NCBI RefSeq assembly: GCF_001423245.1
Contig: NZ_LMOH01000025.1
Coordinates: 1,329 to 65,328, forward strand
DNA: 64,000 nt
Direction: 5' to 3'
Source: Aureimonas sp. Leaf324
GTDB lineage: Bacteria; Pseudomonadota; Alphaproteobacteria; Rhizobiales; Rhizobiaceae
Positions 25,001 through 33,183 of this stretch are shown here, in pieces. The notes under the pieces are model-generated. The model did no database searches and was not told the origin of the DNA. It saw only the letters and a program-made list of their open reading frames with translations. Made by a program: the position numbers and the translations under genes. Position 1 is the first letter of the stretch; every line of letters starts with the position of its first letter.

Positions 25001-25591
25001 ATGTCCGCACAGCCGACCTATGGCGTCCCGATCCTCAGCCGCTTCAACCTAGCCGCCCTCTACGTCGCGGGCATCGGGCTCGTCCTGATGACGCTGATGG
25101 TCGGCTGGCAGGTGTTCTGCCGCTACGTCCTCAACGATTCCCCGAGTTGGACGGAGCCCGGCGCGGTGATGCTGATGAGCTGGTTCATCTTCCTCGGCGC
25201 CGCCGTCGGCGTGCGCGAGAACAACCATCTCGGCTTCGACGTCCTTCTCTACGTCGTGCCGCCCGGCGGCAAGAAGTGGCTGCGGATGATCTCCGACATT
25301 GCGATCCTCGTCTTCGGGATCGGCATGGTCTGGTACGGCTCCAGCCTCGTCGCGCTCACCGCCGCGACCACGCTGCCCGCGCTCGGCATCTCGGGTGCCT
25401 GGGACTACTACCCGATCGTCGGCGGCGGCGCGCTGGTCTCGCTGTTCGCGCTGGAGCGGATCGTCCTGCGCCTGTCGGGCGCGCCGATCGACGCGGCGCT
25501 CGACGAGATCGCCCCGTCCGAGATCGCGGTCGAACTCGAGAACATCGCCGACGTGCGCCGCGACGCGGCCGACCTCCAGCGCAAAGGCTGA
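25001..25591 (+). CDS. dctQ: TRAP transporter small permease (DctQ family)
   Basis: 196 residues with four predicted membrane segments. It has the typical W-Q-V-F-C-R-Y-V-L-N-D-S-P-S-W-T-E block near residues 35-51 and a V-G-V-R-E-N-N-H-L-G-F-D loop near residue 72. A hydrophilic tail of about 40 residues follows the last helix. DctQ stabilises the large DctM channel. The dctM start lies 5 bp downstream. Confidence 0.87.
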   Translation: MSAQPTYGVPILSRFNLAALYVAGIGLVLMTLMVGWQVFCRYVLNDSPSWTEPGAVMLMSWFIFLGAAVGVRENNHLGFDVLLYVVPPGGKKWLRMISDIAILVFGIGMVWYGSSLVALTAATTLPALGISGAWDYYPIVGGGALVSLFALERIVLRLSGAPIDAALDEIAPSEIAVELENIADVRRDAADLQRKG

Positions 25592-25596
25592 CCGTC

Positions 25597-26877
25597 ATGG
25601 AACTCCTGATCCTCTTCGGCAGCTTCACGGCCCTGATGCTGATCGGCACGCCGATCGCCTTCTGTCTCGGCATCTCGAGCCTTGCCACGGTCGCCTACAT
25701 GGGCCTGCCGCCGCTCGTCGTGTTCCAGCGTCTGAATTCGGGCATGAGCGTCTTCTCGATGCTCGCCATCCCCTTCTTCATCTATGCCGGCGACCTGATG
25801 GTGCGCGGCGGCATCGCCGGGCGCATTGTCGCCTTCGCGGCGAGCGTCATCGGCCACGTGCGCGGCGGCCTCGGCCAGGTCAACATCCTGACCTCGACCC
25901 TCTTCGGCGGCATCTCCGGCTCGGCGGTCGCGGAAGCGGCGGCCGTCGGCGGCATCATGATCCCGCAGATGAAGGCGCGCGGCTACGGCGCGGACTATGC
26001 CGTCAACGTCACCTCGATGGCGGCGCTGATCGCGCTCCTCCTGCCGCCCTCGCACAACATGATCATCTACTCGATCTCGGCAGGCGGGCGCATCTCGATC
26101 GCCGACCTCTTCACCGCCGGCATCATCCCGGGCCTGCTTCTGGCCGCCTCGCTGATGGTGACGGCCTATATCGTGGCGCGAAAGCGCGGCTATCCGACCG
26201 AGCCCTTCCAGGGCTTCCTCGTCATCGGCCATCTCCTGGCCGCCGCCGTTCCCGGCCTTCTTCTCATCGCGATCATCTTCGGCGGCGTGCGCTCGGGCAT
26301 CTTTACGGCGACCGAGAGCTCCTGCATCGCGGTCCTCTACGCGCTCCTCGTCACCACCTTCGTCTACCGGCAGCTGACCTGGGCCGACTTCGTCCATGCC
26401 ACGATGGGCGCGGTGCGCACCACCGCGATGGTGCTCCTCATCATCGGCACGGCCGCGGCATTCTCCTGGCTGATGGCGTTCCTGCGGGTGCCGGCGACGC
26501 TGGTCGACTGGATGCAGGGCCTCTCCGACAACCCGATCATGATCCTCCTTCTCCTCAACGTCCTGATGCTGCTGCTCGGCACCTTCATGGACATGGGGCC
26601 GACGATCATCATCACGACGCCGATCTTCCTGCCGATCGCCACCGCCTACGGCATCGACCCCGTGCATTTCGGGGTGATCATGATCCTGAACTACGGCATC
26701 GGGCTGAACACGCCGCCCGTCGGCGGGGTGCAGTTCGTGGCCTGCGCCGTCGGCAAAATCACGGTATGGGAGGCGATGCGCTCCGTATGGCCGTTCTACG
26801 GGGCGGGCGTCGTGGTCCTGCTTCTCGTGACCTACATTCCCGCCCTGTCGCTGTGGCTGCCAGCCGTGTTCCGATAA
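25597..26877 (+). CDS. dctM: TRAP transporter large permease (DctM family)
   Basis: 426 residues, roughly twelve membrane segments, the sodium- or proton-coupled channel of the TRAP system. Recognisable blocks are G-T-P-I-A-F-C-L-G near residue 20, then A-I-P-F-F-I-Y-A-G-D-L-M, G-G-I-S-G-S-A-V-A-E-A, L-L-P-P-S-H-N-M-I-I-Y and G-L-N-T-P-P-V-G. The ATG at 25597 gives the standard N terminus M-E-L-L-I-L-F. Confidence 0.9.
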   Translation: MELLILFGSFTALMLIGTPIAFCLGISSLATVAYMGLPPLVVFQRLNSGMSVFSMLAIPFFIYAGDLMVRGGIAGRIVAFAASVIGHVRGGLGQVNILTSTLFGGISGSAVAEAAAVGGIMIPQMKARGYGADYAVNVTSMAALIALLLPPSHNMIIYSISAGGRISIADLFTAGIIPGLLLAASLMVTAYIVARKRGYPTEPFQGFLVIGHLLAAAVPGLLLIAIIFGGVRSGIFTATESSCIAVLYALLVTTFVYRQLTWADFVHATMGAVRTTAMVLLIIGTAAAFSWLMAFLRVPATLVDWMQGLSDNPIMILLLLNVLMLLLGTFMDMGPTIIITTPIFLPIATAYGIDPVHFGVIMILNYGIGLNTPPVGGVQFVACAVGKITVWEAMRSVWPFYGAGVVVLLLVTYIPALSLWLPAVFR

Positions 26878-26888
26878 GGGTCTGACCG

Positions 26889-27683
26889 ATGTCCGAAGCA
26901 TCCGTGGATTGGCGCGTCGAGCGCAAGGCGAAGCTCTCGGAGAATGTCGTCAGCGCGCTGCGCGCCCAGATCATCGCCGGCGACTTCGCCGTCGGCGAAA
27001 AGCTGCCGACCGAGACGCGCATGTCCGAGATCTTCGGCGTCAGCCGCACCGTGGTGCGCGAGGCCGTCGCCATCCTGTCGGCCGACGGGCTGGTCGAGCC
27101 GCGCCACGGCGCGGGCGTCTTCGTGCGGATGAACCCGCAGCGGCGCATCGCCTCGATCGCCGCCGACGTCGGCGACCGCATCAGCCAGGCGATCAACGTG
27201 CTCGAGGTGCGTATGGGCATCGAGATCGAGAGCGCGGGGCTCGCGGCCGAGCGCTGCAACGCCTCGCAGGCCGCCCGCATCCAGGAGGCCTTCTTCGAGT
27301 TCGACCGCCTCATCCCGCTCGGCGAGCAGACCGGCAAGGCGGACTTCGCCTTCCACCGCGAGATCGCGGCGGCCACCAACAACCCGTTCTATGTCGACAT
27401 CCTCGACGCGCTCGGCGACCGCACGATCCCCTGCGACCGCACCTCGCCCTGGTATTCGGTCGAGGTCCTCTCGCCGCAATACCTGATGGGCCTGCAGCGC
27501 GAGCATCTCGCGGTGCTTCAGGCGATCACCGCGGGCGACCCGGCGGCCGCGCGCGACGCGATGCGCCGGCACCTCACCTCCGCCCAGCAGCGCTACCGCC
27601 GCCGCCTCGCCCACCAGCAGGACTCCTACGCCGCCGCTGCCGGCGGCCAGCGCCCTCCCGATACGGAACCGGAACCATCATGA
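26889..27683 (+). CDS. GntR-family regulator, FadR subfamily (FCD domain)
   Basis: 264 residues. The winged helix-turn-helix at about residues 20-85 reads L-P-T-E-T-R-M-S-E-I-F-G-V-S-R-T-V-V-R-E-A-V, followed by the H-G-A-G-V-F-V wing. The C-terminal FCD ligand-binding domain has metal-ligand-type histidines in F-H-R-E-I-A-A-A-T-N-N and E-H-L-A-V-L. It lies 11 bp after dctM and overlaps kduI by 4 nt, so it is probably the local repressor of uronate catabolism, released by a pathway sugar acid. Confidence 0.88.
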   Translation: MSEASVDWRVERKAKLSENVVSALRAQIIAGDFAVGEKLPTETRMSEIFGVSRTVVREAVAILSADGLVEPRHGAGVFVRMNPQRRIASIAADVGDRISQAINVLEVRMGIEIESAGLAAERCNASQAARIQEAFFEFDRLIPLGEQTGKADFAFHREIAAATNNPFYVDILDALGDRTIPCDRTSPWYSVEVLSPQYLMGLQREHLAVLQAITAGDPAAARDAMRRHLTSAQQRYRRRLAHQQDSYAAAAGGQRPPDTEPEPS

Positions 27684-28516
27684 CGATCGATCACGAGACA
27701 CGCTTTGCCGTCCATCCCGATGCGGCGGCAGCCATGGGCACCGAGGACCTCCGCCGGCACTTCCTGATCCAGGACCACTTCCAGCCCGGCCGCATCCGCC
27801 TCACCTACACCCACTACGACCGCATGATCGTCGGCGGTGCCGTCCCGGGCGCCGATCCGCTCCCTCTCGAAACCATCCGCCCCAACGGCACCGCGCGCTT
27901 CCTGGAGCGACGCGAGCTCGTGGTCGTCCATGTCGGCGGCGGCGCGGCCGAGATCCGGGTCGGCGAGGAGAGCCACGCGCTCCAGCCGCGTGACATGCTC
28001 TATGTCGGCATGGGACAGGATGTGACGTTCCGCTCGGCCGATGCCGGCGATCCCGCGCGGCTCTACCTCCTGTCGGCGCCCGCCCACCGCGCCCTGCCGA
28101 CGCGGCACCTGCCGCACGCGGCGGCCAAGCGCATGGACCTCGGCGCCCGCGCGACCGCCAACGAACGCTCGATCTTCCAGTACACGACGACGATCGAGAC
28201 CTGCCAGATCGTCGTCGGCATGACCCAGCTGGCCGAAGGCTCGGTCTGGAACACGATGCCCGCGCACATCCACGACCGGCGGATGGAGGCCTATCTTTAC
28301 TTCGACCTGCCCCCCGAGGCGCGCGTCTTCCACATGATGGGCGCGCCGGACGAGACGCGCCACATCGTCATGGCCAACGAGGAGGCGGTGGTCTCGCCGC
28401 CCTGGTCGATCCATTCGGGCTGCGGCACCAGCGCCTACGCCTTCGTCTGGGCGATGGCGGGCGACAACGTCGACTACACCGACATGGACCCCGCGCCCCT
28501 GAAGGACATGCGCTGA
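27680..28516 (+). CDS. kduI: 5-dehydro-4-deoxy-D-glucuronate isomerase
   Basis: 278 residues, a cupin-type zinc isomerase that converts 5-keto-4-deoxyuronate to 2,5-diketo-3-deoxygluconate. It has the family start R-F-A-V-H-P-D-A-A, the G-G-A-V-P-G loop near residue 52, and the metal-binding M-P-A-H-I-H-D-R-R-M-E-A-Y-L-Y-F with a later W-S-I-H-S-G-C-G-T. The ATGA overlap with the GntR gene fixes the start, and the stop overlaps the kduD start by 1 nt. Confidence 0.93.
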   Translation: MTIDHETRFAVHPDAAAAMGTEDLRRHFLIQDHFQPGRIRLTYTHYDRMIVGGAVPGADPLPLETIRPNGTARFLERRELVVVHVGGGAAEIRVGEESHALQPRDMLYVGMGQDVTFRSADAGDPARLYLLSAPAHRALPTRHLPHAAAKRMDLGARATANERSIFQYTTTIETCQIVVGMTQLAEGSVWNTMPAHIHDRRMEAYLYFDLPPEARVFHMMGAPDETRHIVMANEEAVVSPPWSIHSGCGTSAYAFVWAMAGDNVDYTDMDPAPLKDMR

Positions 28517-29274
28517 TGACCCCCGATCCCTTCAGCCTTCGGGGCCGGCGCATCGCGGTGACCGGCGCCAACACCGGGATCGGCCGGGGCATCGCGCTCG
28601 CCGTCGCCCGCGCCGGGGGCACGGTCGTCGGCATCGGCCGCTCGGCGATGGACGAGACCGCCGCCGAGATCGCGGCGGCCGGCGGCGCGTTCACGCCCTG
28701 CCTCGTCGACCTGTCGGACATCGCGTCGGGCGTCGAGGCCCTGGAAGGCATCATCGGCGACGCGCCGCTCGACGGCCTCGTCAACAATGCCGGCATCATC
28801 CGACGGGCGGACGCGACGGAGTTCTGCGAGGCCGACTGGGACGCCGTGATGGACGTGAACCTGAAGTCGGTGTTCTTCCTGTCGCAGGCCTTCGCGCGAA
28901 GCTGCCTCGCCGCCGGCCGGCCGGGGCGGATCGTCAACATCGCCTCGCTCCTGTCGTTCCAGGGCGGCATCCGCGTGTCATCCTACACCGCCGCCAAGCA
29001 CGGCGTCGCGGGCGTAACCAAGATCCTCGCCAACGAATGGGCGGCGCGCGGGATTAACGTCAACGCCATCGCGCCCGGCTACATCGAGACCAACAACACG
29101 GCGGCGCTGCGCGCCGACCCCGACCGGTCCCGCGCGATCCTCGAGCGCATCCCGGCCGGACGGTGGGGCGAGCCCGACGACATCGGGGCGGCCACCGTGT
29201 TCCTGCTCGCCGAGGCCGCGCGCTACATCCACGGCACCATTCTGCCGGTCGACGGCGGCTGGATGGCGAGGTGA
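28516..29274 (+). CDS. kduD: 2-dehydro-3-deoxy-D-gluconate 5-dehydrogenase
   Basis: 252-residue short-chain dehydrogenase. The cofactor motif T-G-A-N-T-G-I-G-R-G is near residues 17-26, N-N-A-G near 91-94 and the catalytic Y-T-A-A-K near residue 157. It reduces 2,5-diketo-3-deoxygluconate to 2-keto-3-deoxygluconate. The assignment to KduD rather than a generic SDR rests on similarity to the family start (F-S-L-R-G-R-R-I-A-V-T-G) and on being directly after kduI. Confidence 0.88.
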   Translation: MTPDPFSLRGRRIAVTGANTGIGRGIALAVARAGGTVVGIGRSAMDETAAEIAAAGGAFTPCLVDLSDIASGVEALEGIIGDAPLDGLVNNAGIIRRADATEFCEADWDAVMDVNLKSVFFLSQAFARSCLAAGRPGRIVNIASLLSFQGGIRVSSYTAAKHGVAGVTKILANEWAARGINVNAIAPGYIETNNTAALRADPDRSRAILERIPAGRWGEPDDIGAATVFLLAEAARYIHGTILPVDGGWMAR

Positions 29275-29279
29275 CCGGC

Positions 29280-29618
29280 ATGAAGGCAACCCCCGACATC
29301 TTCGCGCGCGCCGGCGACGGCACTTGGGAGCCGACGCCCGACGGCAACGAGCGGCGCATCGTCTGCTGGACGCCTGAACTGATGATGGTCGAGTTCCGCT
29401 TCGAGGCCGGCGGCGTCGGCTGGCTGCACGAGCATCCGCACGTTCAGTCGAGCTATGTCGCCGAAGGCGCCTTCGAGGTGACCGTGGACGGGCGCACCGA
29501 GACGCTGCGCGCCGGCGACTGCTTCATCGTCCCGTCCGGCCTGCGGCATGGGGTGAAGGCGCTCGAAAAGGGCCGTCTCGTCGACACGTTCACGCCGCAC
29601 CGCGCCGACTTCCTCTAG
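29280..29618 (+). CDS. kdgF: Unsaturated-uronate-converting cupin KdgF
   Basis: 112-residue single-domain cupin. It has R-R-I-V-C-W-T-P-E-L-M-M-V-E-F-R-F, metal ligands in L-H-E-H-P-H-V-Q-S-S-Y-V and the family ending V-D-T-F-T-P-H-R-A-D-F-L. These match KdgF, which converts 4,5-unsaturated monouronates released by pectate or alginate lyases to the linear ketouronate used by KduI. It lies 5 bp after kduD and completes the KdgF-KduI-KduD series. Confidence 0.88.
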   Translation: MKATPDIFARAGDGTWEPTPDGNERRIVCWTPELMMVEFRFEAGGVGWLHEHPHVQSSYVAEGAFEVTVDGRTETLRAGDCFIVPSGLRHGVKALEKGRLVDTFTPHRADFL

Positions 29619-29637
29619 CACGCCAGAGCCTGCCGAC

Positions 29638-29677
29638 GTTGCCCCGCCCCGCCGCATCGGGCATGGAGCGGGGCAAC
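29638..29677. terminator. Hairpin between kdgF and DUF2233 gene
   Basis: Perfect 10-bp arms GTTGCCCCGC / GCGGGGCAAC (29638-29647, 29668-29677) around a 20-nt loop, 19 bp past the kdgF stop. It probably ends or attenuates the uronate operon. No T run is present, and it lies close to the ribosome-binding site of the next gene. Confidence 0.45.
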
Positions 29678-29694
29678 GCTCGCGGAGGCTCGAC

Positions 29695-30468
29695 ATGCGA
29701 CGACTGGTTGGGGCGATCGGCCTGTGGACCTGGCTCTTCATTGGCCTGCCCGCGCAGGCTGAGGAGGCGGCAAGCCCCTGCACGCCCGACCGCTTCGAGG
29801 ACACGGGCTATCTCGTCTGCACGGTGGACCCGGCCGCATCCGACCTCCGGCTCTTCTGGCGGGGCGCCGACGGCGCGCCGTTCCGGCGGTTCGCAAGCCT
29901 TGCCGAAACGCTGGGCACTGAGGGCCGCACGCTGGTCTTTGCGGTCAATGCCGGCATGTACGACACGGACTTCTCGCCGATCGGCCTCTACGTCGAGGAC
30001 GGACGCGAGCTCCGACCGCTCGACCGCACGGTCATGACCGGCTCGCCCGGCAGCATCCCGAACTTCTACAAGCAGCCGAACGGCGTCTTCTTCTTCGGCG
30101 AGGCGGGCGCCGGCATCCTGACCAGCGACGCCTTCGAGACCCGGCGCCCGCAGGTGCGCTTCGCCACGCAGTCCGGCCCGATGCTGGTGATCGGCGGCGC
30201 GCTGCACCCGGCCCTCATCCCCGGCTCCAGCGATCGCACGCGGCGCAGCGGCGTCGGCGTGTGCGAAAACGGCGCGGTGCGCGTCGCGATCAGCGAGGGC
30301 CGCGTCAACTTTTACGACTTCGCGCGGCTGTTCCGCGACCATCTCGGCTGCCCCGACGCCCTGTTCCTCGACGGCGGCAACGGGACGGGCCTCTACGACC
30401 CCGCGCTCGGGCGCGACGACACGTCGTGGCACGGCGGCTACGGTCCGATGCTCGCTCTGGTGCGCTGA
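29695..30468 (+). CDS. Exported DUF2233 / phosphodiester-glycosidase (NAGPA-like) protein
   Basis: 257 residues with a signal peptide of about 22 residues (ends P-A-Q-A-E). The mature domain has V-F-A-V-N-A-G-M-Y near residue 81, P-N-G-V-F-F-F near residue 126, a Q-S-G-P-M-L-V-I segment and D-A-L-F-L-D-G-G-N-G-T-G-L-Y near the end. This N-A-G-M-Y plus F-L-D-G-G pattern marks the DUF2233/NAGPA fold, some members of which cleave phosphodiester-linked sugars. GGAGG precedes the ATG. The periplasmic role is unknown, and its position after the uronate genes may be coincidental. Confidence 0.78.
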   Translation: MRRLVGAIGLWTWLFIGLPAQAEEAASPCTPDRFEDTGYLVCTVDPAASDLRLFWRGADGAPFRRFASLAETLGTEGRTLVFAVNAGMYDTDFSPIGLYVEDGRELRPLDRTVMTGSPGSIPNFYKQPNGVFFFGEAGAGILTSDAFETRRPQVRFATQSGPMLVIGGALHPALIPGSSDRTRRSGVGVCENGAVRVAISEGRVNFYDFARLFRDHLGCPDALFLDGGNGTGLYDPALGRDDTSWHGGYGPMLALVR

Positions 30469-30569
30469 CGCCGCACCCGTCATGCGGCCTTGCGGCGCGG
30501 ACGGGTTGAAGCGGGCGGCATGGCGGTCATCTAGCGGTGACACCGCCGCCCGAGGACGCCGCCGCCCCG

Positions 30570-32108
30570 ATGACCACGATCCGCTTCGTTCTCGGCGACC
30601 AGCTGTCGCGCAACCTGTCGAGCCTCTCGGACCTCGCCAAGGGCGACGTCGTGCTGATGGCGGAGGTCGACGACGAGGCGACCTATGTGCGCCACCACCA
30701 GCGCAAGATCGCCTTCCTGTTCGCCGCCATGCGCCACTTCGCGGCCGAACTGGAAGCGGACGGCGTCCGCGTCGACTACCTCAGCCTCGACGGCCAGCGG
30801 AAGGCCGCAAGCTTCGACGAGGCGCTGGGCGACGCCATCGCCCGCCACAAGGCGAGCCGCGTCGTCGTCACCGAGCCCGGCGAATGGCGCGTCCTCGAGA
30901 TGATGAAGGGATGGGAGGCCGCGTTCGGCGTCCCCGTCGAGATCCGCCCCGACGACCGCTTCCTGTGCTCGCACGACGAGTTCGAGGCCTTCGCCGGGGA
31001 CCGGTCGTCGCTCCTGATGGAGGCGTTCTATCGCGGCATGCGTGAGCGCACCGGCTACCTGATGGGGCCCAACGGCAAGCCGGAGGGCGGCCGCTGGAAT
31101 TACGACGCCGAGAACCGCAAGCCGCTGCCCAAACGCATCATCGTTCCGGAGCGGCCGCATTTCGAGCCGGACGAGACGACTGAAGGAGTGCTGGCGCTGG
31201 TGGCGCGCCGCTTCGGCAACCATTTCGGCTCGCTCGCCGACTTCGACTATCCGGTGTCGCGAAGCGATGCGAAGCGCTACCTCGCGTGGTTCGCGGCGAA
31301 GGCGCTGCCGGACTTCGGCGCCTACGAGGACGCGATGCGCCAGGGCGAGCCTCTTCTCTTTCACTCCCACCTGTCGGCGCTGATCAACTGCGGCCTTCTC
31401 GATCCGCGGGAATGCTGCGAGGCGGCGGAGGCCGCCTACCGCGCCGGCACGGTGCCGCTGAATGCCGCGGAGGGCTTCATCCGCCAGATCATCGGCTGGC
31501 GCGAGTTCGTGCGCGGCGTCTACTGGCGCGAGATGCCAGGCTACGGCGCGCGCAATGCGCTCGAGGCGATGCGCCCGCTGCCGGACTTCTTCTGGACCGC
31601 CGACACGGACATGAACTGCCTGAAGCAGTCGATCGGCGAGACCGCAGCCAACGCCTATGCCCACCACATCCAGCGCCTGATGGTGATCGGCAACTTCTGC
31701 CTGCTGGCCGGGCTCGACCCGGTGGAGGTGCAGGAATGGTATCTCGTCGTCTATCACGACGCCTACGAATGGGTGGAGATGCCGAACGTCGTCGGCATGA
31801 TTCTCTATGCCGACGACGGGGTGTTCGCGACGAAGCCCTATGCGGCATCGGGCAACTACATCAACAAGATGTCGAACTACTGCGGCCATTGCCGCTACGA
31901 CGTGAAGCAGCGCACCGGCGAGGACGCCTGCCCGTTCAACTACCTCTACTGGGACTTCATCGCCCGCCATCGCGAGCGCTTCGAGGACAATCCGCGCATG
32001 AGCCGGACGGTCTACACGCTCGGGCATATGGACGAGGCGAAGGTCGAGGCGATGCGCGGCGACGCCGGCCGCTTCCTCGACGCGCTCCAGCCCTATCGCG
32101 GGGACTGA
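30570..32108 (+). CDS. phrB: Iron-sulfur bacterial photolyase/cryptochrome, PhrB ((6-4) type)
   Basis: 512 residues of the deoxyribodipyrimidine photolyase-related FeS-BCP family. It opens M-T-T-I-R-F-V-L-G-D-Q-L-S. With this start, cysteines fall at 350 (D-M-N-C-L-K), 438 and 441 (C-G-H-C) and 454 (D-A-C-P-F), the four positions known for the [4Fe-4S] ligands of Agrobacterium PhrB. That match supports the ATG at 30570 over a GTG 33 bp upstream, which has no ribosome-binding site. The protein should bind FAD, a lumazine-type antenna and a cluster, and repair (6-4) photoproducts in light. Confidence 0.9.
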   Translation: MTTIRFVLGDQLSRNLSSLSDLAKGDVVLMAEVDDEATYVRHHQRKIAFLFAAMRHFAAELEADGVRVDYLSLDGQRKAASFDEALGDAIARHKASRVVVTEPGEWRVLEMMKGWEAAFGVPVEIRPDDRFLCSHDEFEAFAGDRSSLLMEAFYRGMRERTGYLMGPNGKPEGGRWNYDAENRKPLPKRIIVPERPHFEPDETTEGVLALVARRFGNHFGSLADFDYPVSRSDAKRYLAWFAAKALPDFGAYEDAMRQGEPLLFHSHLSALINCGLLDPRECCEAAEAAYRAGTVPLNAAEGFIRQIIGWREFVRGVYWREMPGYGARNALEAMRPLPDFFWTADTDMNCLKQSIGETAANAYAHHIQRLMVIGNFCLLAGLDPVEVQEWYLVVYHDAYEWVEMPNVVGMILYADDGVFATKPYAASGNYINKMSNYCGHCRYDVKQRTGEDACPFNYLYWDFIARHRERFEDNPRMSRTVYTLGHMDEAKVEAMRGDAGRFLDALQPYRGD

Positions 32109-32121
32109 GCGGCAGCGCTCC

Positions 32122-33024
32122 TCAGGTGCCGGGCGGCCAGGCCGTCTCGATGCTGGCGAGAAACGCGGCGAGCACGTCGCTGCCGCGCCGCGCACGCGGC
32201 GTGTAAAGTTCGAACAGGCAGACATAGCCGACATCGCCCGGCCGGATGCGGCGCATACGGCCGGCGGCAAGATCGGCCTCGGCGGCATGATGCGGCAGGA
32301 AGCCGATGAAGCGGCCGGTGCGGATCAGGATGAGTTCGGGCTCGATCTGCTGCACCGTCGCCTCGATGCGCCAGCGAATGCGGCGCATGCCATCCTCCTC
32401 GCGCCAGTAGCCGCGATGGACATAAGGCGCGGCGGCCAGCACCTCGTCGGAGAGCTCGGCATCGGGACGCTCGAAGAACGGGTGGTCGGCACCGCAGTAG
32501 AGGCCATGACTTTCCTCGTAGAGCGGTCGGTAGTCGAGCCCCTCGACGCGCGAGCGATGGCTGCCGATGCCGCAATGGTAGAGCCCTTCGGCGACCTTCG
32601 GCTGGATGTCCTGCGGCCGCTCCTGCACCAGCACCAGCCGCACGTCGGGCGCCGTGCGGCCGAAGGCGGCGATCACCTCGGTGATGCGGTTGGCGGGATC
32701 GCTCGCGACCGAATCGAGGATGGCGACGCGAAGCTCGCCCCGGAGCTCACCCTTGAGGGCCGCGACGTCGGCGGCGAAATCGCCGAGCGCCTGCGCGAGG
32801 CGACGCGAGGCCTCGTGCACGGCCTGGCCGCGCTCCGTCAGCCGGAAGCCGCCGCGCCCGCGCTGGCAGAGCGAGAAGCCGATGCGCTCCTCGAGCGCTG
32901 TCATGTGGTTGCTGATCGTCGACTGGCCGATGTTGAGCTCGGCCTCGGCGCCGGCATAGCCGCCGCCGCGCACCACGGCGTCGAACACCTGGAGAAGGCG
33001 AAGGTCACTTCCCGAGACACGCAT
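32122..33024 (-). CDS. LysR-family transcriptional regulator
   Basis: About 300 residues. The winged helix has L-R-L-L-Q-V-F-D-A-V-V, then A-G-A-E-A-E-L-N-I-G-Q-S-T-I-S-N-H-M-T-A-L-E and the wing G-G-F-R-L-T-E-R-G. It is followed by a LysR effector domain. ATGs at 33051 and 33024 are both possible; I prefer 33024 because AGGGAAAGG lies before it and a perfect dyad (33050-33067) would cover the other start. It is divergent from the aminotransferase/ureohydrolase operon and probably controls it. Its end nearly meets the converging photolyase gene. Confidence 0.85.
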   Translation of the reverse strand: MRVSGSDLRLLQVFDAVVRGGGYAGAEAELNIGQSTISNHMTALEERIGFSLCQRGRGGFRLTERGQAVHEASRRLAQALGDFAADVAALKGELRGELRVAILDSVASDPANRITEVIAAFGRTAPDVRLVLVQERPQDIQPKVAEGLYHCGIGSHRSRVEGLDYRPLYEESHGLYCGADHPFFERPDAELSDEVLAAAPYVHRGYWREEDGMRRIRWRIEATVQQIEPELILIRTGRFIGFLPHHAAEADLAAGRMRRIRPGDVGYVCLFELYTPRARRGSDVLAAFLASIETAWPPGT

Positions 33025-33049
33025 CGAAGCCGCCTTTCCCTGGACGATC

Positions 33050-33067
33050 ATCAAGGTGAACCTTGAT
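33050..33067. promoter_or_regulatory. Perfect 18-bp dyad, probable LysR operator
   Basis: ATCAAGGT-GA-ACCTTGAT, an 8-bp inverted repeat with a 2-bp centre, lying between the divergent LysR gene and the aminotransferase operon. Its position just upstream of the preferred LysR start fits autoregulation combined with control of the divergent operon. Confidence 0.55.
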
Positions 33068-33183
33068 AGAAGCCTATGGCGCGGCCGTCGATCCCGATCC
33101 TATGGTCAACAACACGCCACCGCCTCAATGTGATCATTCCGCATGCATACGGTCTCCCGCCTCCATTCGACGAAATGCCCGGC

